This document shows, piece by piece, positions 34,630 through 46,234 of a DNA stretch of 64,000 nucleotides. Numbering within the stretch: the first letter of the stretch is position 1; each line of letters opens with the position of its first letter. The stretch is taken from assembly GCA_963556195.1 (NCBI GenBank), contig OY744532.1:104444083-104508082 (forward strand), in the 5' to 3' direction. The position numbers and the translations under genes are program-made. Below the pieces are notes generated by a model. The model did not search any database. It saw only the letters and a program-made list of their open reading frames with translations, and was not told where the DNA came from. Source of the DNA: Sepiola atlantica. Taxonomy: Eukaryota; Mollusca; Cephalopoda; Sepiida; Sepiolidae.

Positions 34630-35044
34630 ATTGAAATCTTAATAAAACTTTATATCGAACATGTTCTTATTATACTCATTTCTTGTGAACACTATATACT
34701 AGTCAGACATCACAAGGCCTTTATAACAAAGAATTACTTTCAACATACACTTTATATTATAGGGTGTGGGGAAACACAAGTGTTCGCGTAAGTGAGTTAT
34801 GATGATATTGACAGTTTTTATAAATCCAGTTTAGATAATATAATTCAGGAAAGACATAATCAACACATTTGTGCGAACTATTGGTTGAAATATTTAACAG
34901 AATTTGAGTATTGTTTTTAATAGCTTTAACATGTTGTTTTAAGGGAGAATTAAGAAAACATTGTAAAAGCAATAATTCACAATTAAATATAACAAGCACA
35001 TAAAAGAGAACTTTTTTGAATGTTAGAATCTTCAAATCTTATGC
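34630..35044. other. Unassigned stretch
   Basis: A 92-codon minus-strand ORF (34757-35035) shows no recognisable domain. Confidence 0.3.
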
Positions 35045-35046
35045 TA

Positions 35047-35440
35047 CAGGGTGGCAAGAAATAACGGAGATAAGTTATTTAACGTTTATTTCAACAAACA
35101 ATGAAAGTAGAGCAACACAAACGCAATCGTTTTTCAAAGTGATCGCCCTTAGCTTTGGCACCTTAGCTGTGGGCCTCAGCAATTCCTCAACTATTTAGCT
35201 CCATTCCTTAAATTAATATTGTTTACAGAGTCCACATTTTCGTGAGGATTGGCAATGGCATTGGCCTCAAAGATTGACAAAACGGAATAATCCATAGGGT
35301 AAAGGTCAGACGAGTACGGAGGCCATTCTTGACTGGTTATGAAGTCAGGAAAAGTTAAGCTGCACCAGACCTCAGTACTTTTAGTCTTGTGAGCAGGAGC
35401 AGAATCTTGTTGGAAGTTTCCGTGCTGGTTTTATTAGAAA
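35047..35440 (-). pseudogene. mariner-type (DD37D spacing) transposase 3' part
   Basis: On the minus strand, frame from about 35435: NFQQDSAPAHKTKS (second catalytic Asp in QQD), then FPDFITSQEWPPYSSDLYPM followed by DYS, the terminal catalytic block with Asp rather than Glu. 37 residues separate the two Asp, the spacing of DD37D (maT-like) elements. It continues SVLSIFEANAIANPHENVDS, then reaches a stop within the C-terminal domain. The remaining C-terminal codons survive only as frame-shifted sequence. The element end CAGGGTGGCAAGAAATAACG lies at 35047, preceded by TA. The first catalytic Asp, the DNA-binding domain and the 5' end are missing. Confidence 0.7.
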
Positions 35441-35638
35441 TAAAAGAGTAATAGTTGATTAAAATGAATACACACAAACCTGAATCGCCTGGTTTTAAAT
35501 TGTTAAAAATAAAGTGTTGAGGTGTGTCTCAGTTATCTTTGTCACTGTATGAACTACCAATGAATTAATGTACTTTTTAAATATCTAATTTAGTTTAACA
35601 ATGTACCAACTTTGGTTCTGTGTGCCACGGGTAATCTA

Positions 35639-36165
<527 letters not shown>

Positions 36166-36172
36166 ATATATA

Positions 36173-37401
36173 CAGTCGCGTCCAAAACTAAGGGACAAAA
36201 TTTTAAAACCTAATATTTGTTAGAAATAATAACCGTAAAAAGCTGAAATTTTGACAACCGGTAGTTGTTGTCATCCATTATAACATACTAAAATTTGAAC
36301 CCTTTGTATAGAATAGAAAAAGAATAATGCAGCGTATGTCATTAAAGGACCGTTTTAAGTCTTGCACAGAAATTAAAAGGGTTATGAATAGTACCTCATG
36401 TGTTAATGTGTCAAGACAGACTGTTTCTAGACGACTGCAAGAAATAGGGCTGTTTAATAGAATGCCAAGGAAGAAACCACTTGTTAGTTCGAAGAATAAG
36501 AAGAAGAGATTAGAGTTTGCAAACAGGTATGTAATTTGGACATATGAAAATTGGGCAAAAGTATTTTTCAGTGATGAAAGCAAGTTTAATCTATTTGGAA
36601 ATGACGGAAAAAACTTTGTAAAGAGACGTATTGGTGAAAAATTAAGTACAAAGTGTACTAAGAAAACTGTCAAATTTGGGGGCGGAAACGTCATGGTATT
36701 TGGAATGTTTTCTAGCCAAGGTACAACGCCTCTTGTCCGATTACAAACTCGTGTAAACGCGCAGATGTATAAAAACATTGTTCAAGATCATATTGTGCCA
36801 ATCATACATAATTCAGGATTCGATAGGGCAATGTTTATGCAAGATAATGCTCCATGTCACAAGGCAAAGGTGGTAATGAGTTACCTTAGCGAGCAAGATT
36901 TCGAAATTATGGATTGGCCACCGCAAAGTCCTGACTTAAATCCAATAGAAAATCTTTGGAAGATCTTAGGAGTGAAAGTTAGGGAAAGAAATCCCACTAA
37001 CACTGAGGATTTGTGGGTGAAGCTTCAAGAAGAATTGTCTAAAATTAGTATCAAGGATTGTCAAGAACTGATCCGTTCTTGTAGTCGAAGATGTGCAGCT
37101 GTCATTGAGAGCAAGGGCTCATTTACTAAATATTGATTACACATGTACTTTTATCGTTTTTTTTTTTTGGCTGTTTACATTGTTTTTCTCAATTGTGTCC
37201 CTTACTTTTGGACATTCCAAATTTGGAAATAAATGAATAATTGTTATAATTCTTTTTCTATTCTATACAAAGGGTTCAAATTTTAGTATGTTATTATGGA
37301 TGACAACAACTACCGGTTGTCAAAATTTCAGCTTTTTACGGTTATTATTTCTAACAAATATTAGGTTTTAAAATTTTGTCCCTTAGTTTTGGACGCGACT
37401 G
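36173..37401 (+). mobile_element. Tc1-type DNA transposon, 1229 bp, internally deleted
   Basis: Terminal inverted repeats 36173-36325 and 37249-37401 (153 bp each) differ at one position. The outer end is CAGTCGCGTCCAAAACTAAG. TA is present on both flanks (36171-36172 and 37402-37403), the target duplication of this superfamily. The near-identity of the ends points to recent arrival. A transposase frame fills the interior but starts right at the inner edge of the left repeat. Confidence 0.95.
36327..37139 (+). CDS. Tc1 transposase, N-terminally truncated (DD34E)
   Basis: A 269-residue frame with no internal stop. The second helix-turn-helix is kept (CVNVSRQTVSRRLQEIGLF, residues ~25-43). The catalytic triad is complete: D83 in FFSDESKFN, D173 in MQDNAPCHKA and E208 in SPDLNPIENLW, with 34 residues between D173 and E208, which is the Tc1 signature. 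Tc1 transposases are usually ~340 residues. About 70 are missing at the N-terminus, where the first helix-turn-helix that contacts the inverted repeat should be. The Met at 36327 lies just inside the left repeat, so a deletion removed the true start and early coding region. The protein would keep the catalytic fold but probably cannot bind its ends. It could act only with help from another copy, or is a dead remnant. Confidence 0.88.
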
Positions 37402-37439
37402 TAGATGCATACATATACACTTACATAGATAGATGGACT

Positions 37440-37472
37440 AATATAGAAAAAAGATGGTTTATCGATAGATAG

Positions 37473-37503
<31 letters not shown>

Positions 37504-37525
37504 GATAGATAGATAGATAGATGTG
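37440..37525. repeat. (GATA)n microsatellite
   Basis: About 15 GATA units. Confidence 0.93.
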
Positions 37526-37651
37526 GAACCTGAGTTCTTGGATATATCGACAGAAAAAATCAATATAACTGTTATTTCACTTTTATGAGAATCTGCATAT
37601 ATAAATTGCGAAATTATATATAAATCGATAGATAATAGAATTATATATATA

Positions 37652-38024
37652 CAGGGTGGGCCAAAATAAGGGTCCTATCTTTAAATTTGAATAATTTGAA
37701 TTTGAATAACTTCCACAAAATAAAAGTTAAACTCACCAAACTTTATGTGTGTGTAGACTGACCCTTCCGAGATTTTTTGAAATAAACAAAACAAATTTTA
37801 GCCGAAAAACACTTCTTAAAACTTACAAAAACTAAAGTATTGTTTTTTACACTGTTTTGAGTTTTTAAAGCAAAAATAATGTTTTCTAAATGAGGGTACG
37901 TTCCTTAGGGCTAATACGGCTCATGCTTGCTTCGGAAGAGGTCCTTTACTTATTCTAAAAAAAAAAAATCAATAAATAAAAAAGTTATGAATTTTTTAAA
38001 ATAGGACCCTTATTTTTGCCCACC

Positions 38025-38027
<3 letters not shown>
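37652..38027 (-). mobile_element. MITE, CAGGGTGGGC family (copy 2, inverted)
   Basis: Begins CAGGGTGGGCCAAAATAAGG and ends CCTTATTTTTGCCCACCCTG. Reverse complement of copies 1 and 3, with TA on both sides. Confidence 0.92.
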
Positions 38028-38029
<2 letters not shown>

Positions 38030-38095
<66 letters not shown>

Positions 38096-38120
38096 GAGAG
38101 AGAGATACATCCATATAAAA

Positions 38121-38159
<39 letters not shown>

Positions 38160-38160
38160 C
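38030..38160. repeat. (TA)n and (GATA)n
   Basis: TA run, short GA run and GATA units. Confidence 0.93.
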
Positions 38161-38199
38161 AGAAATAAACGAATGCTACAGATATATTACAATTTAGCC

Positions 38200-38620
38200 T
38201 TGTGTCGTTTCAAGAAGACGAAGACCGAAGTATTACGATGTAAATGAACGCTGTTTACACTTGTAGGTAATGGTCGAATGTCGTCAGCGTCGCTGCTGTC
38301 CGACGGGCTCTCCGTTGCGTGCAACGAGATGTGTGTTCCAATGAGAGGAACTAAGTCCGACTATCGCGTTGCGTCTTCGACGATAAATTACCTGTCAACC
38401 GGTCTAATCAATCAGAAACGCGACTTTGTTGGTGTCTCGGACGATCGTTGGGGAGAGGAGGAAGGGTTCCACATGGCCTGTAGACAAAGCCGCAGATCGA
38501 TACATACACGCTCTCCTTTGCACCAAGTAAAACGGACGCCCCTCTTTCGGGAAAGACGGACAGCGAGGTCGACCTCAGTCCAAGCTAAAAGTCTTTACTA
38601 GAGTACATTTTATTTTTGAA
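38200..38620 (+). other. GC-richer island with a 108-codon open frame, unassigned
   Basis: Composition is much richer in GC and CpG than the neighbours. A frame at 38278-38601 is open (Ser/Arg-rich, low Ile/Phe), but I recognise no domain. The block could be part of a solo LTR or a host exon. I see no convincing LTR ends, target duplication or splice sites. Confidence 0.3.
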
Positions 38621-38765
38621 TATGTTGCTTTATTTACGTGGCACAACTTCCTGCATTTTGTTTCAAATCTATCGCTCTCTATTTCTCGCTATCTCTGTAT
38701 ATACACACGTAACAGTAAGCATCATACAACAAAACTCTATATGCGTTTGGACAACTGATGGCATG

Positions 38766-38975
38766 TTATTTATCTACCTCCCATAGCGGTAAGATGTGGC
38801 ACAAGATCGGGAAAGTAGAATTTGAAAAGCCAGCGCCCGAGAAGGTGACAAAAAATACCTGGACAGCCCCGCTCGGCATTCCCCGATAGGGGCGCCCCAG
38901 TCGATTAACAATAAACTATCTAGTTCTCAAAGAATGAGAAGGCAAAGCCTGGGAGGGTGGACCTCCTGTCACTCA
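38766..38975 (-). mobile_element. U2-type SINE, type A, 5'-truncated (copy A3)
   Basis: The minus strand reads AGGAGGTCCACCCTCCCAGG, CTATCGGGGAATGCCGAGC, TCGGGCGCTGGCTTTTCAAA and a terminal GGTAGATAAATA, collinear with the body of A1 and A2. The U2-like head is absent, as expected for 5' truncation. Confidence 0.75.
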
Positions 38976-39071
38976 ATTCTGGGTTATGTGTATTTTATGT
39001 GTAAATAATAAAATAAATCCACATAATCATAGATGAATGAATAGAAATAAGTGAAAGGATGGAAAGATGGG

Positions 39072-39150
39072 CAGTTCCGGGGTTCGAATCGTACAACTAG
39101 TTTGAATGGTTATTACTACACTGATGAGTCCGCAAGTTGATAATATTTAA
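39072..39150 (+). mobile_element. tRNA-Leu-like SINE with degenerate hammerhead (copy 3)
   Basis: GGGGTTCGAATCG (B-box-like), ACAACTAGTTTGAATGGTTA, then CTGATGAGTCC at 39122-39132. The left half of the hammerhead core is exact, but the GGAC-GAAA half is missing (CGCAAGTTGATAATATTTAA follows). Ribozyme inactive. Confidence 0.55.
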
Positions 39151-39159
39151 ACCTATTGA

Positions 39160-39168
<9 letters not shown>

Positions 39169-39247
<79 letters not shown>
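39169..39247. repeat. (TA)n microsatellite
   Basis: TA run with two GTA interruptions. Confidence 0.93.
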
Positions 39248-39249
<2 letters not shown>

Positions 39250-39680
39250 ACATGATTAGATCTAAATAACTTAACATCTTCACATCCACCTAGAATCAAG
39301 GTCAGACTGAAGACTGTGTCTCCCTACCCACTCATACATCACGCATAATATTGACACGCTGAAGTAACTCTTTACACATATCCAGACTGTCGTTAAAATG
39401 TTGCCTCGGTAATGTGAGCTCTTTTTTCTCCATCTTCAACATGAGTTTATATTATATTTGATTTTCAAATGTTTCAAATCTGACCACGTGGCCTTCCAAT
39501 CTTAAATTTTGAATTTTCTTTTCTGTTCTTCTTTCCTACTTCCTTTTTTTCAAAATATGAACAAAGGGAAGGATCAGATTTGCATCCTCCTGGTGAGATA
39601 TTAGTTTCTAACAGCTGTTGATCGATAACATTGACATGCCAGTGTCGCAGATTATGTAATGTCTCCATACATTAAAATAA

Positions 39681-39682
<2 letters not shown>

Positions 39683-39735
<53 letters not shown>

Positions 39736-39800
39736 GACAGAGAAAAAAAGAGAGAGAGACATGGGCAGACAGACAGACAGACAGACAGAGAAAAAGAGAT
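39683..39800. repeat. (TA)n, (GA)n and (GACA)n
   Basis: TA run to 39732, then GA-rich and CAGA-repeat sequence. Confidence 0.9.
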
Positions 39801-40124
39801 AGAAATAATGATGATTTTAAAAGCTAATAGTTAACTATATAAATCAATTCCAAATTTAAATGGGGAATCTCAGTTTTCGATATATGCAAAATAGGGGCTA
39901 ATAATATGTATTCAGTTATTTATGATAACAATTAAATAAACTTTTCGAAATGAAAAGTCCCAGAATTTCAATTTGTAATATTTATGTTCGCCGGGCTATC
40001 CCATACTAATCATCAGCAACAGCTCACTTGAAGTATTAATATATTTTTGTAAACAAGATGAATCACTGTAAGTATAATAGTATTAGTTAAGTAGAAAAGC
40101 AATGAAAAAACATTTGCCGTCATA

Positions 40125-40916
40125 GTGTATGGTATCAGAACACTAGTATCACGATGATAACTGATAGAGGAATTTCAAACAATATTTTGATATTATGGTG
40201 TACGGTACTAGAACACTAGTATCACGATGATAATTGATAGAGGAATTTCAAACAATATTTTGATATTATGGTGTACGGTATCAGAACACCAGTATCACGA
40301 TGATAACTGATAGAGGAATTTCAAACAATATTTTGATATTATGGTGTACGGTATCAGAACACTAGTATCACGATGATCACTGATAGAGGAATTTCAAACA
40401 ATATTTTGATATTATGGTGTACGGTATCAGAACACTAGTATCACGATGATAACTGATAGAGGAATTTCAAACAATATTTTGATATTATGGTGTACGGTAT
40501 CAGAACACTAGTATCACGATGATAACTGATAGAGGAATTTCAAACAATATTTTGATATTATGGTGTACGGTATCAGAACACTAGTATCACGATGATAACT
40601 GATAGAGGAATTTCAAACAATATTTTGATATTATGGTGTACGGTATCAGAACACTAGTATCACGATGATAATTGATAGAGGAATTTCAAACAATATTTTG
40701 ATATTATGGTGTACGGTATCAGAACACTAGTATCACGATGATAACTGATAGAGGAATTTCAAACAATATTTTGATATTATGGTGTACGGTATCAGAACAC
40801 TAGTATCACGATGATAACTGATAGAGGAATTTCAAACAATATTTTGATATTATGGTGTACGGTATCAGAACACTAGTATCACGATGATAACTGATAGAGG
40901 AATTTCAAACAATATT
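40125..40916 (+). repeat. 73-bp minisatellite, ~10.8 copies
   Basis: Unit starts TATGGTGTACGGTATCAGAA and ends CAAACAATATTTTGATAT. TATTATGG recurs exactly 73 bases apart (40191, 40264 and so on). Copies differ at a handful of sites; the first copy is the most diverged. Confidence 0.97.
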
Positions 40917-41565
40917 TAATAATCGGTTACATTTTCCGCTCTTTAATTATTTGGATCATATCTGGAGTTTTTGGTGGAGTGTTCTGTGTTTTTGTTTTGT
41001 TTTCCTTTAAGAGGTTATGGTGGGATTTCCAAACATCAATTTATCTTTATTTTTCAGATAGTTTCTATTCGTTTTTTTTTTCTATTTCACTCGTTCTTTT
41101 TGTCTTCATCACTCTAGTGTCTTTTGTTCAAGAATATTGTCTAGCCGATATTTTTTCTTGGTATCGATCTGAGAGTCTCAGAAGAAATGATGAGATATTC
41201 CCGGATGATTATTACGACAGGTCGAAAGCTAGCCAATAAAAACACGCACAAAATAGAAAATGAGAGATAAAATAAAAAAACGGACATAAAAAATAACTCC
41301 AACAAAAAAGCGGACACTGCTCCCCCTAGAAAAAAGAGACGCACATCAAGAAAAAGATGGAATAATATGGCCATTATAATTTGCCAAATTTAGCCCAATA
41401 TCGAAATTATAGAAGACAAACTAAAGACGGTCATTTTGAATACTTCTCTTCCGATAAAAACAATTGATTGGTAAAAAAACAACTTTTTTATAACATAACA
41501 CTATATTTTTCATGTTTTAATCGAGGTAAACAAATTATATAACGCCTTGATTATAATTCATCATT

Positions 41566-42590
41566 CTAGCACCTAAAAATTACTTTGTATCATTCTAGCT
41601 TTGAAAAAATTACTTTGCATCATTCTAGCGCTACAAAAATTATTTTGCATCATTTTAGCGCTCCAAAAATTACTTTGCATCATTCTAGCGCTCCAAAAAT
41701 TACTTTGTATCATTCTAGCGCTCCAAAAATTATTTTGCATCATTCTAGCGCTACAAAAATTATTTTGCATCATTCTAGCGCTCCAAAAATTACTTTGTAT
41801 CATTCTAGCTTTCCAAATATTACTTTGTATCATTCTAGCGCTCCAAAAATTACTTTGTATCATTCTAGCGCTCCAAAATTACTTTGTATCATTCTAGCTC
41901 TCCAAAAATAACTTTGTATCATTCTAGCTCTCCAAAAATTACTTTGTATTATTCTAGCGCTCCAAAATTACTTTGTATCATTCTACAGCTCCAAAAATTA
42001 CTTTATATCATTCTAGCGCTCCAAAATTACTTTGTATCATTCTAGCTCTCCAAAAATAACTTTGTATAATTCTAGCTTTCCAAAAATTACTTTGTATCAT
42101 TCTACTGTTGCACAGATTACTTGGCATCATTCTAGCGCTCCAAAAATTACGTTGTATCATTCTAGCGCTCCAAAAATTACTTTGTATCATTCTACTACTG
42201 CACAGATCACTTTGCATCATTCTAGCGCTCCAAAAATGTATTTCTATCATTCAAGCGCTTCAAAAATTATTTTGCATCATTCTAGCGCCTCAAAAATTTA
42301 TTTGTATCATTCTACTTCTCCAAAAATTACTTTGTATCATTCTAGCTCTCCAAAAATTACTTTGTATCATTCTACGTCCCCAAAAATTACTTTGTATCAT
42401 TCTACGTTTCAAAAAATACTTTGCATCATTTTAGCGCTCCAAAAATTACTTTGTATCATTCTACGTTTCAAAAAAATACTTTGTATCATTCTACGTCCCC
42501 AAAAATTATTTGTATCATTCTACGTGCCCAAAAATTATTTGTATATTCTACGTCTTCAAAAATTACTTTGTATCATTCTACTGCTCGAGA
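41566..42590. repeat. 30-bp minisatellite, ~34 copies
   Basis: Unit CATTCTAGCGCTCCAAAAAT plus TACTTTGTAT, with drift in the middle (CTAGCTCTCC, CTACGTCCCC, CTACTGCTG). The unit length is a multiple of three and has no stop in several frames, so long open frames with a 10-residue repeat appear on both strands. These are not evidence of a protein. A few single-base deletions shift the frames. Confidence 0.95.
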
Positions 42591-42599
42591 AAGTATCTC

Positions 42600-42960
42600 A
42601 ATCAGAGTAGAATCCTCTACTAATTTAAGTGTTATATACATCATAAGATAGAGTCCTGATGCTACCTTTCTTCTTTCCTGGATACAACATTGACTTAACA
42701 ACGTAGTGGGGATAATCTCTCATCTTCTCTACAATCTCTTTCTAACGAAGAGACATTGCTTCTCTTTCTCTACTCTATGATTATGTCCGTTGAAGATGCT
42801 CGACTTATATCCAACCTCTTGTTTCTCCTTGTGAGAGGTTCACAGCAAGAACTCTTCCAGATATGATAAGTGTAAAAGACTTTCCTCATTTCCCTCGTGA
42901 GTCTAACATAAACCGGTATCTCGCAGAGATTTAATCAGAAGTGCACTTTGGAGCAAAACT
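42600..42960. other. Unassigned stretch, possible LINE 5' part
   Basis: No motif secure enough to call. It precedes the LINE fragment in the right place for a decayed endonuclease region. Confidence 0.3.
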
Positions 42961-42964
42961 TTTT

Positions 42965-43863
42965 TCTCTTCCTACTTAACATTGTACAAAGGATGTAACT
43001 GAACGAGTCAAAGTAGGTATAGAAGCATTTGTTCTCAGGCGGAACTTCTTTAGCACGCCCCACTCTCGCCAATCTTGACCAGCGCAGCTGATATTATGAT
43101 TAGGAAGCTAGCACTCTGCTGTCTCAACCACAATAAGTCTGCAGAAATAGGCAGGAAATTGTTAGCATCAATAGACTATTGTAAGCGTATAAAAGACGCA
43201 GCTAAGCGTAAATATACTAGAAATCGTATTGAGTCACAGAAATTAGGAACTCGCGATTTCTGGAATATCTATAAGAATTTAGTAAACAATAAGCAAACAA
43301 CAATTGCCCCACTATCCCACAATCATGAAGACGGCACCCCCTAACCTCCATCGTGGACTCTAAAAACCACCCCCTCCTTAATAATCTACTATAGGCGTCA
43401 ACCACGCTAGATTATTTTATAATCATCCATTCCCATGCTATGGCTGTCATAAAAAAACATTCGACCCTTACAGAGCATGTGTACCAGATCTTATCCCTGT
43501 TATAATAATAAATAAATTCTCTTTATAGATGGTCCTGTCCAACTCTATAAACAGCGCCTTGCAGAATATTGCTTCTGAAATATCTGGTAGATTTATTTTG
43601 TAGTAGTAGATATCAAGAACTCAGGCGAAAGAACTGACCTGAAGAATTATCGCTCCATAATTTTTTTCTCTCTATTTTTTGAATCCTTAATTAATCTAGC
43701 GATAGTTTACCATTTGGAAAATATAAATGTCTTCTTTGAAAAGCAGTACGGATTTAGGCAATCACGTTCTACTGCGGATATTCTAACGGTGATCGTTGAA
43801 CGCATATATCACACAATAGATAAGTGAGGCGAAGCTAAAGCGGTAGCAATCGATATATATATG

Positions 43864-43953
<90 letters not shown>

Positions 43954-44520
43954 GTCTTTGACAACGTCTTACATTAACGTCATTATAGAAAAATCAACTC
44001 GTACAGCATTACTCAATACTATAATCATATCCTTCTTAGCTAAAATATAGAGTCTAGTCGATTTCGATGGTTGTAAATTCAAAGAACATCACATTAATTT
44101 ATGCGTGTCTCAGGGGTCGATGCGTTGAACTTTATTATTCCTATTACCGACCTCACTGATGCAATTGAATCTGCGATAAGTGTATTTACTGATAACACCA
44201 CGCCATATTCTCGGCATCTAGGACACTTGAATGCACACATATTCAAGGCAATGTCTGACTCTTTAATAAGTGACGCTACATGTAGTCGAATTGGGCCAGA
44301 ATAGAAGGTGACTTCCGATACTACTGGAACAAAGCCATATCTTTTAACAATCGATTGCAATGACCGATATGCCACTACCCGAGAGTCCAACTTTTAAACT
44401 CCTCGGTCTAACATTCTCAAGCCACATTAATTAAAACAAATACATAGAAGATACTTCCTAGTCTGATGCAAAGAATGTGGACTAGAAAACTTCACACTTC
44501 TTAGATTACTGACAGCTAGC
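42965..44520 (+). pseudogene. LINE fragment (jockey/CR1-like), split by a TA microsatellite
   Basis: Heavily decayed copy collinear with 23570-25060 of the longer LINE. TERVKVGIEAFV matches EWVKAGIDVYV. KYTRNRIESQKLGTRDFWNIYK matches RYIEITKKRIQSRKLGTRDFWKIY. CVPDLIPVIII matches [31 protein letters not shown] (43750-43805) and a VFTDNTTPYSRHLG block (44188-44225, normally ADDTTLYSRH) are also present. Many stops. A TA run at 43862-43950 sits inside the RT. Confidence 0.75.
43862..43950. repeat. (TA)n microsatellite inside a LINE remnant
   Basis: TA run with GTACATAC and GTATGT interruptions. Confidence 0.93.
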
Positions 44521-44704
44521 ATTTTATTGGTTGACTAATCAGAAAATTAAGTGCTACCTTATTCTAGTGTAGGTGGAACAGAATGAGTTGCCAATCAATG
44601 TTTAAGATGTGTTGCATCCTCATATACCCATGGCATACGTTTATTGTTCTGATTTCTATTCGCTTACCAATCAAACTAATACTAGTATGGATTGGAGCTA
44701 ATCC

Positions 44705-44755
44705 GAAAGCACGGATCGTCAGCACGGTTCGTCAGCACGGTTCGTCAGTCCAGTA
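44705..44755. repeat. Short tandem repeat (CGTCAGCACGGTT)
   Basis: Three copies of a ~13-14-base unit. Confidence 0.8.
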
Positions 44756-44883
44756 TGGTAACTCAGCTTTAGTATAATAATATATGCGGGTGCTGAATAC
44801 TAACTCTTGCAATATCAGGTGGATTTAGAGCCAGAAATAAAATAAATACTGCCATCGCCAGAATTATGAACTCCCGGATTTTG

Positions 44884-45075
44884 AGCGATGTTTCTGAAAA
44901 GGTAGAAAAATTGCTGTTTTACACTGTCAATAAATGTATCTCGTACATCTTTTTCCTCGAGTAGGTTCTCTTCTTGATGAAGAGCCTCATTACCACAAAA
45001 AGATATAAAAAATAATGTCAGTGTGAAATCAGTTGGTGCGGTCCCCAGGCGGCTATAAAGGTTGTTGGCGCATAT
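44884..45075 (+). repeat. Unclassified dispersed repeat, copy 2 of 2
   Basis: Matches 34430-34625. The minus strand is open for 92 codons (44815-45093), but I recognise no family. Confidence 0.5.
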
Positions 45076-45204
45076 ATAATATTCTAAATTCATAGTTTCT
45101 TATCATATTCATTTATTATAATAATTCTCCCATGTTTTTTATATTGCAACCCAAGCAGTGCATTTGATTGAGTGCAGTTGTATTTCGAATGATTGCTGAG
45201 ACAC

Positions 45205-45520
45205 ATTTTTGAATATCACACCAGTAGGCGGTGTGGTTGTGAATCGGCTTCAAACTCCCCGCACTTTAACCCCCTCCCCCAGATGTTTATTTTTGAGGTT
45301 GTTAAAAAGATAATGACTATCGAAACAATCGACGGACTATGGCTGAGTTTAAAATGGCCATCACATCCGAAATCAGGACAGTTCTAAGAGATGGGTGTTC
45401 CAAAGATATTACTAGTTTAGCACGTCGTATCAAGATGTCCTTTCAACAGAGAGGTTCATATATTTTGAACATAGGATCAAACGGCGATCAAATAAAGACT
45501 GTTTCACATTCATGACTGAA
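45205..45520 (+). pseudogene. Possible C-terminus of a Tc1/mariner-like transposase
   Basis: SPHFNPLPQMFIF resembles the SPDxNPxDxF catalytic end-block, with the last acidic residue lost. After a frame change, EFKMAITSEIRTVLRDGC and SLARRIKMSFQQRGSYIL resemble a transposase C-terminal helix ending in RGxH. No terminal repeats found. Weak call. Confidence 0.35.
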
Positions 45521-45524
45521 ACTT

Positions 45525-46010
45525 GGTGGACAAGCCAGGCTTCAACTGAAATATATTCGTACCAAATATGGCTGGATTTCAACTAAGATTGTGCATTTTA
45601 TGAACGACTGCATGTGACATTTTGGGGCTCATTTTGTATAATGATATTTCAATAATGTTATAATGTATTACAGCACGAATAAAAACGCAATGAAATGAAT
45701 TTCATATTAAATTATGTAATATATCATTTCATATTAAATTATGTAATATATCATTTCCAGGATGCATTAAATGATTTCAAATTTCAATTGAATCTCGTAA
45801 TTTGAAAAAAGATCATACAAAGCAAAACCTAAAAGTATAAATAGACGAGAAGTAATGGACAAGTTTCCATAGAAACACATTGTAAATGATTTCAATACAC
45901 AAACATGTATTGAAAAGAATTTTATATAAGAATGCATTTCAATTAAATTTGATATTGGAATTTATTCGAAAGGAATTTACTACATAAACACATTTCAAAT
46001 AGCTGTTCTT
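45525..46010. other. Unassigned AT-rich stretch
   Basis: Only a short direct repeat (CATTTCATATTAAATTATGT, twice at 45696-45750) stands out. Confidence 0.5.
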
Positions 46011-46011
46011 A

Positions 46012-46225
46012 TTTACTTGGCTCCCCACGAGGGCACAGTTAGAAAAAAGGTCGGTTTTTAACGTGGGGTAAATCCAACTCTCTATAAAAAGGTACTCCGG
46101 ATTGCCACAAGAAAATAATTGCTTCAGTCTAGATGGGCTTATCCTTAACTGGCTGAGGACAGAATAGACTAAATGACGCCTTAGAAAAGATACTACACTT
46201 CGTTCTTAGCCAAAAGGTCAAGTTC
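46012..46225 (-). mobile_element. U2-derived SINE, type B (copy B3)
   Basis: Minus-strand head: GACCTTTTGGCTAAGAACGA then AGTGTAGTATCTTTTCT, matching U2 snRNA 5' sequence closely. The body ends with ACCGACCTTTTTTCTAACTG and GCCCTCGTGGGGAGC (minus strand), as in B4 and B5. Confidence 0.75.
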
Positions 46226-46234
46226 TAATTTCAA

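Noticed and set aside
36278..36778. 166-codon ORF on the minus strand of the Tc1 element
   Set aside because: Antisense shadow of the transposase, which carries the catalytic motifs.
38256..38715. Solo LTR
   Set aside because: A TG start and CA end can be found, but no terminal inverted dinucleotide context with target duplication, and no second copy in the window.
40125..40916. CRISPR-like array
   Set aside because: Units are contiguous with no unique spacers, in a eukaryotic context. The 26-, 30- and 73-bp arrays are minisatellites.
41573..42610. Long ORFs on both strands over the 30-bp array
   Set aside because: The unit length is a multiple of three and lacks stops, so open frames follow automatically. 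Indels between units do not respect any frame.
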